NCBI GenBank assembly: GCA_012932865.1 | Contig: SAXG01000080.1 | Location: forward strand, 62,001 to 126,000 | Direction: 5' to 3' | From: Amylostereum areolatum | Lineage: Eukaryota; Basidiomycota; Agaricomycetes; Russulales; Stereaceae | DNA length: 64,000 bases | In this document: one piece after another, positions 59,351 to 64,000 of the stretch | Layout: every line of letters begins with the position of its first letter | How positions within the stretch are numbered: the first letter of the stretch is position 1 | Translations under genes and position numbers: made by a program | Notes under the pieces: generated by a model | The model's database searches: none | The model's input: only the letters and a program-made list of their open reading frames with translations | What the model was told of the DNA's origin: nothing

Positions 59351-60235
59351 ATGGCCGGCACCGCTTCCTGCGCCGTTTGCTCTAAATCCAAAGACGACCT
59401 CCCTTCCGGATCCATCCACGCCTGCTCCGCCTGTCACGTCACCTACTACTGCGGTACGCACCCTTTTCAGTTTCTCTGCCACCGCGCCCTCCGTCGCCAC
59501 TCCGCACTCCGACGCTCACAGATCTCGGAGCTTACGCACCTCCCCGCCCCTCCCCAGGTAAATCCTGTCAAACCGCGCACTGGCCGACGCACAAGCAGGA
59601 GTGCAAGCGTCTGCGCTCCAAGGGCGCCTGGTACGACCGGCACCGCAAGTGCAAGGACGGCTCGCTGCACGAGGGCGCGCTGGAGCTCATCACCTGGGAC
59701 TGCCCGAAGGAGGGCACGGGCTGGTGCCGGTGCTTTCTCGACGAGGCGGACGATCTGAAGCGCAAGTTTGAGGGCAAGTTCGGGGGGAGCGAGGAGAAGT
59801 TCTTCGCGTACTGGCCGCAGGGCTTCCGGTGGACGTGCTGTGGCATGGGCGGGGACATGCGCTGGGGGTGCGACCATCACGGCACCGTTCTCTTTCCTTC
59901 CCCACCCATCTCACGCCTCACCTCACCGACCCCGCTCAGGCAAAAAACCCTGCACGTGCGACTTCTGCCGGTTCGTCTGCTCCTCGTACCTCCCCCTACA
60001 CCACAACCTAACCAGTACTTTTCTTTTCTTTTCCCTCTCCTTGGGCCCCTTTGATCTCTTCCATCGCGCGCACGATAGCATGGGAAAGCCCCTCCCGGAC
60101 AGGATCTACTACGAACAGTCCCCCGAGCGCATGGGCCTCACCCTCCCGCGCGGACCCGACCCGCGCTCGGGCAGCAACCCCGCCATGGCTGCCGTGGCCG
60201 AGATGGGGCGCACCATGATGGGACTGGATCTCTAG
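59351..60235 (+). CDS. MYND zinc-finger protein
   Basis: Start ATG 59351 (MAGTASCAVCSKSKDDLPSG). After the first intron (gtacgc donor near 59453, acceptor near 59560), the finger reads CAVC...CSAC-x3-YYCGKSCQTAHWPTHKQECK, the complete C-x2-C, C-x2-C, C-x3-C, H-x3-C pattern of MYND domains, which bind protein partners. Next come GAWYDRHRKCKDGSLHEGAL and FFAYWPQGFRWTCCGMGG. Two more introns (donors gtgcga near 59868 and gttcgt near 59972) keep KKPCTCDFCR and MGKPLPDRIYYEQSPERM in frame. Ends GRTMMGLDL at TAG 60233-60235. About 205 residues. A second Cys-rich patch (CTCDFC) may bind another metal. Confidence 0.85.
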
Positions 60236-61133
60236 ACTCTGAGATCTCAGCATCGGGTCGAGGGCCGATGGCGAAGCTGCTGTCGAGCATTTTGTCTGTT
60301 TGTTTGTCGCACAACTTATGCCTATTACATACTAACCAACTTAGTTTCCTGGATCGGTGCTGTCATCGTTCCTGTGTACCGTGGTGGTAAGTATGTTGTC
60401 CATACGGGGCGCCGTCGAGTCGTCAAGATGTCCGTATCTCGATATATCGCCTTTCCATCATGATTTACCTTATTACGTTTCCTTCACAGCCATCTCCCTT
60501 TGCTTCCATCTACCTACACTCGCAGGCCCTTGACCTTGTCTACTTAATCTCTGACCCTCATCCTTACTCCGCACTCCTGTTCCCGGCGTTAGAAACGGCC
60601 GAATCCACGATTGATTATCCATACATAACGTGCTGGGGGATAGTGATACAGATAAAGTACACCGCAAGCGGAACGCGAAACAGGACGGAGTGGCAAGATA
60701 CAGACGGGGAACCCAGGCAGGCAGCGGGAGAGAGCGAGGCCGGAAAAAGGCCGTGGTACAGACATGTGGAGGGTTCGGAAGGAGTACAGAGGGGGGGAGA
60801 TGAGTACAGCAGCTCGTAAGAGTATACCGGAACGCGTAAGGTAACAACAACATTGTAGCAAGAGAAGCAAACAAGGAGCACATGATGGAAGATCGAAAGC
60901 AGAAAAACCGCGCGCACATACGAGACGGATCCGCGAAGCGGGAGAGGAGCGCGACGGAGGATTAAGAGTAAAGAGGTAATATGGGGGGCTCGTCATGTAT
61001 CCGTCGGGTTCATACGAGGACTGGGTCCCGGTGTGCTCAGAGAATTATCCCCTCCGCCGGGAAAGGGCGACATTTGGAACGCCTGTGTCATCTAGACATC
61101 GCATCCATTCAGCCTCGGGCGCGCGCGCAGTGC
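60236..61133. other. Intergenic between convergent genes
   Basis: Shared 3' regions, about 900 bp. Open frames of 100-150 codons on both strands have no protein character. No repeats were noticed. Confidence 0.5.
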
Positions 61134-62860
61134 TCACAGCCCAAACACGCGCACCTTTTTCAGCTGGTCTTGGAACTCCGCCAGCTTGCGTTCGGCCTCG
61201 CGTCGCGCGTGCAGGTGCTCCTGCGCCTCGTTCATGACTGATCGGGATGGGTTGGGTGCGTCAGCGCAAAGAAAGGGGACAAGGGAGCGGATTCGAACGC
61301 ACGAGAGGGGATGCGCGCGCCTAGTCCGGTGTTGAGCGTCTCACGCAAGATGTCGTGCATCGCGGAAGACGAGAGCATGTTCGTGGGCAAGGGCGAGCGC
61401 TGGTGCTGGTGCTGGTGGTGCTGCAGTTGGCTCTGGTGCTGGTAGAGCCGATGGTTCTCATCCGATAATCGAGTCACCTCCTTCGTCAACCGCTGGTTTT
61501 CCTCCATCAGCCTGCGCACGTCCTCCTGCAGCCGTGCGCAGTCCGCGAGCTCGCCGCCGGCCATCCTGGCGCCGGAGCCCGCGCCGACGTTGGCGGGAGT
61601 GATGGGGCTCGGGGAGGGGACCAGGTTCGGGCTCGGGTTCATCTGGGCGAGGAGCGCGCTGTTCTTCGGCGGATGTTGGGGAAGCGGATGGGGCGCGGGC
61701 AGCAGGGAGATTGTCGAAAGAACAGACGAAGGCGACGACTTGGTCACTTGAGGGCTCGATGAGCTCGACATATGGGCGTGGGAAGATGGCTGGGACGTCT
61801 GCGGAAGCGGGGAGGGCGCGATGCGCGAGGAGGGGGGTTGGGACATCGGCATCTGCGGGATCGGCATCGGCATCTGCGTCGGAGAGCGCTGTGGCGGGTT
61901 GAAGGGCACCACCTGGGGCAAGGGCCGCGATCCGTGGGTGGAGGGCGAGACGGACGATGGGGCGGGGCCGCCGAGCGCTTGGCTGAGGCTGGAGGTGGTC
62001 GTCGAGAAGAGGTGGGCGGTGGGGAAGGGGGTGGCGGGGGTCGTCGGCGCGGGCGCGTTGGAGGGCAACGCCAGGGACGTTGGCGAGATCGGGCTCGCGG
62101 CGGTGAGCGTGCCGACCGACGCCCGCCGGGACCCGCCCTCGCTGCCGTCGTCCTCCCTGATCTTCCGCCGCTTCGCCTCGGGCTGGTCCCGACCCTGCTT
62201 CCGCTCCTCCTCCTCCATCTCCAGGATCTTCGCGATCGCCTCCGCCGCCGTGCGCAGCGGAAGACGGTTGTTGTTCGCGCTCGCCTGCGCGCGCGATGCG
62301 CCGCGGTCGGCCGCGCCCACGGCGGCGCGGTAGCGGTTCCGGCCAAAGTCGTTCTCCTCGCCGCGCGTCTGGAGCGAGGCGCTCTTGCGGATGCCGTCGC
62401 AGGTGTACCAGAGGACGTGCTTGCGCGTGCACCAGAGGTAGCGGCCGGGCACGAGCGGGTGCTCGAACATGTTCTTCTTCGACTTGTGCGGGCCCGGCCA
62501 GAGCAGCCACTTGTCGTGCACGCGCACGTGCAGCGCGTACGAGCCGGGCGCGATGTTCAGCCAGACGTCGCCCGCGTGGCCGAGGTCGGGCGGGGGCGGG
62601 GCGTGCGCGCGGAACTCGAAGTAGTGGATCTGCAGCCCGTTGTCGTGCACGACGTCGTACGGAAAATCGTCGGGGAGGTCCTTGACGGTGAAGTGCCGCC
62701 GCGCGCAGGTGAACGCGGTCGAGGTGGCTGTCTTGGGATCTGGGTCGGTGATGCAGGGCATTTGAGGTTTTCGTTGGGCCATGGTGCGGTGGGGGGAGGT
62801 CGTGGCGAGCAGCGTGGTCGTGCGATCTTTGTCGGGCGCTCGCGCCTGGAGGCTCTGCAT
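61134..62860 (-). CDS. Orphan protein with conserved N-terminal region and C-terminal coiled coil
   Basis: ATG 62860 (MQSLQARAPDKDRTTTLLAT) or the internal ATG 62782 (MAQRKPQMPCITDPDP). The N-terminal ~130 residues look folded: FTVKDLPDDFPYDVVHDNGL, IHYFEFRAHAPPPPDLG, WLNIAPGSYALHVRVHDKWL, YLWCTRKHVLWYTCDGIRKS. A basic stretch (QPEAKRRKIRE) could be a nuclear signal. A long Pro/Ser/Gln-rich linker follows, then a coiled coil (CARLQEDVRRLMEENQRLTK...LSDENHRLYQHQ). A last intron joins to MNEAQEHLHARREAERKLAE and FQDQLKKVRVFGL with stop 61134-61136. The layout suggests a dimeric nuclear regulator; no DNA-binding domain is recognised. Confidence 0.7.
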
Positions 62861-63131
62861 CTGGGTCCGGTGTCGTGCGCACCAAGTTCGGAGTCGCTAG
62901 GGTGGGCGCCACGCGCCCAGCAAGAGATGTGGGCTCGCTGGGACGGGGAGGGCGAGGAGATGGCGCGGGGGTGGTGGGGGGAACACGATGGAGGCGGGAG
63001 TCAAGATCTTTCGGGGATTCCGTCATGCGTAAGTACTTGTCAGGTCGTGTTTCAGGTTATAAGGGTAGTATTACTAAGACGATTTGGCACATATCGTGTC
63101 GTTGTGCTGCCAGTTCAAGTTGGCGTCGGAG

Positions 63132-63178
63132 TAGGTTCGGAACAAGCCGCCTTCTTTCAAAGTCAATTCCGGCTCCGC
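63132..63178. repeat. 47-bp direct repeat, copy 1
   Basis: Begins taggttcggaacaagccgcc and is identical to 63285-63331. It is followed by gcttgctccgaaccta (63181-63196), the inverse of its first 16 bases with one mismatch, so copy 1 can fold into a hairpin of ~65 bp. Possibly a tiny MITE. Confidence 0.85.
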
Positions 63179-63284
63179 GGGCTTGCTCCGAACCTAGCGT
63201 CGGAGATCGCACCATCCGATACTCGGGAAATTGAATGCTTGGATGACCCCGAACGACCGAAAAAAATGCTACGGCTCATCGATA

Positions 63285-63331
63285 TAGGTTCGGAACAAGC
63301 CGCCTTCTTTCAAAGTCAATTCCGGCTCCGC
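63285..63331. repeat. 47-bp direct repeat, copy 2
   Basis: Identical to 63132-63178 but without the inverted partner at its right side. Confidence 0.85.
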
Positions 63332-63814
63332 CGCCCTTTGTCAGAAGGGGCTTGCTTCAAGATGCGCGATACTAGTGACTTGCCGTCGAGAGTATACAGC
63401 TCGTCCTCTCGACTTTACGGTCCATGCCATATCACGGAACTTGTTTTTTGTATGTATCCCGAGGCTTTGTGCTCTTCAATAATATATTTTCCGCCCTGTA
63501 AATCAAACTATAGCTCTACCAAGAGACCCTTATGTGCAGGTGAACTTTGTCCCTCTGTTATTCAGTATTCAAGGATCGGGTTGGTATCCAACTTGGTTCA
63601 CAATACGCGCATACATGCATAGAACGGTTCACGAATTTTTCGATGTGTATTAGTGCAGGTGGGAGGAGTATACACGTCGGTGTGTATGGGTTCCTGTCGA
63701 AATCACGTACATACGCCGTCACGTGACTCTCTGATTGAGGACGAGCCGTGTCCGCGCGCGGCGCGATAGGAGAGGGAGAATTTGCGCTCGCCCTCCTAAG
63801 CTCCTACCTCCACC

Positions 63815-64000
63815 ATGTCGAACCAAGGAACTTCCAATGGTGCCAGAATATCCTCCCAAAGGCCACGAACCCCCTCGCCCACGCCAAAGGGATGTCGGCC
63901 GATTTCGCGTGCGCACGACTTGATGATGGTGTTGTGCAGGTGAGGACGGCTTCGAGGCCACCGTGTATGCCAGGCGGCGTAGAGACGCGAGGGGCAGAAA
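63815..64000 (+). CDS. Possible gene start, cut by the window edge
   Basis: ATG 63815 in a CCACC context (MSNQGTSNGARISSQRPRTP), with a Ser/Pro-rich opening and a gtgagg donor about 63939 before an in-frame stop. The remainder lies outside the window, so the product cannot be named. Confidence 0.3.

Larger units (their letters stand above)
62861..63814. other. Intergenic with hairpin repeats
   Basis: Contains two identical 47-bp repeats (63132-63178, 63285-63331) and an inverted partial copy (63181-63196). No gene was seen; a very long + strand frame over 61772-63622 is antisense to the coiled-coil gene. Confidence 0.55.

Noticed and set aside
61275..61300. tRNA B-box-like GTTCGAATCC on the minus strand
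   Set aside because: The flanks do not form a T-arm stem and no A-box or acceptor stem was found. It lies in the last intron of the coiled-coil gene.
61772..63622. 616-codon open frame on the + strand
   Set aside because: It is antisense to the coiled-coil gene over most of its length. Its composition (Arg/Gly/Val-rich, low complexity) is typical of a GC-rich shadow frame.
1..64000. CRISPR arrays, rRNA, tRNA, viral or retrotransposon genes
   Set aside because: No spaced direct-repeat array, no rRNA-like conserved stretch, no complete tRNA fold and no reverse transcriptase or integrase motif was recognised.

Overview
This window looks like nuclear DNA of a basidiomycete fungus, most likely an agaricomycete. 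The genes are dense, on both strands, and broken by many short GT-AG introns (about 35-80 bp). Exons are GC-rich. The recognisable proteins are typical fungal ones: GH85 endo-beta-N-acetylglucosaminidase, RNA14/CstF77, Yta7/Abo1 AAA-bromodomain ATPase, amidase, epoxide hydrolase and a MYND protein. No bacterial operons, rRNA, tRNA or CRISPR were seen. All assignments come from reading the sequence; no database search was run.

Layout. 0.8-7.2 kb: a large nucleotidyltransferase-like/ankyrin gene, interrupted by a one-base frame change and a 290-bp MITE. 7.9-14.0 kb: five members of an unrecognised small-protein family (here called WWD, copies A-E), two of them pseudogenes. 14.1-16.7 kb: GH85 ENGase (-), divergent from RNA14 (17.1-20.4 kb, +). 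21.3-22.1 kb: an acidic orphan. 22.3-23.7 kb: a 1.35-kb element with ~300-bp inverted arms. 24.1-25.7 kb: an orphan with a charged tail (-). 26.5-28.4 kb: WWD copies F and G. 28.9-32.2 kb: a possible p31comet-like gene and an epoxide hydrolase (-). 33.3-38.2 kb: two tandem coiled-coil paralogues (-). 38.5-43.6 kb: Abo1/Yta7-like ATPase (-), divergent from a conserved-looking hypothetical gene (44.3-46.5 kb, +). 47.5-51.1 kb: small, less certain genes, including one or two zinc-finger-like ORFs. 52.1-54.7 kb: a four-TM membrane protein. 55.1-57.3 kb: amidase (-). 58.0-58.8 kb: WWD copy H (-). 59.4-60.2 kb: MYND protein. 61.1-62.9 kb: coiled-coil orphan (-). 63.1-63.3 kb: short hairpin repeats. 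63.8 kb to the end: perhaps the start of another gene.

The most unusual content is the WWD family: eight copies plus an orphan terminal exon within about 51 kb. It has a rigid three-exon design. The middle exon is exactly 504 nt in all six apparently intact copies, and the last exon is a 24-nt microexon. There are three sequence subfamilies, an F-G pair that mirrors the A-B pair, and an inverted ~1.08-kb duplication linking G and H 30 kb apart. Function is unknown. The housekeeping genes between the copies (RNA processing, chromatin ATPase, N-glycan turnover, amide and epoxide hydrolysis) show no obvious shared pathway.
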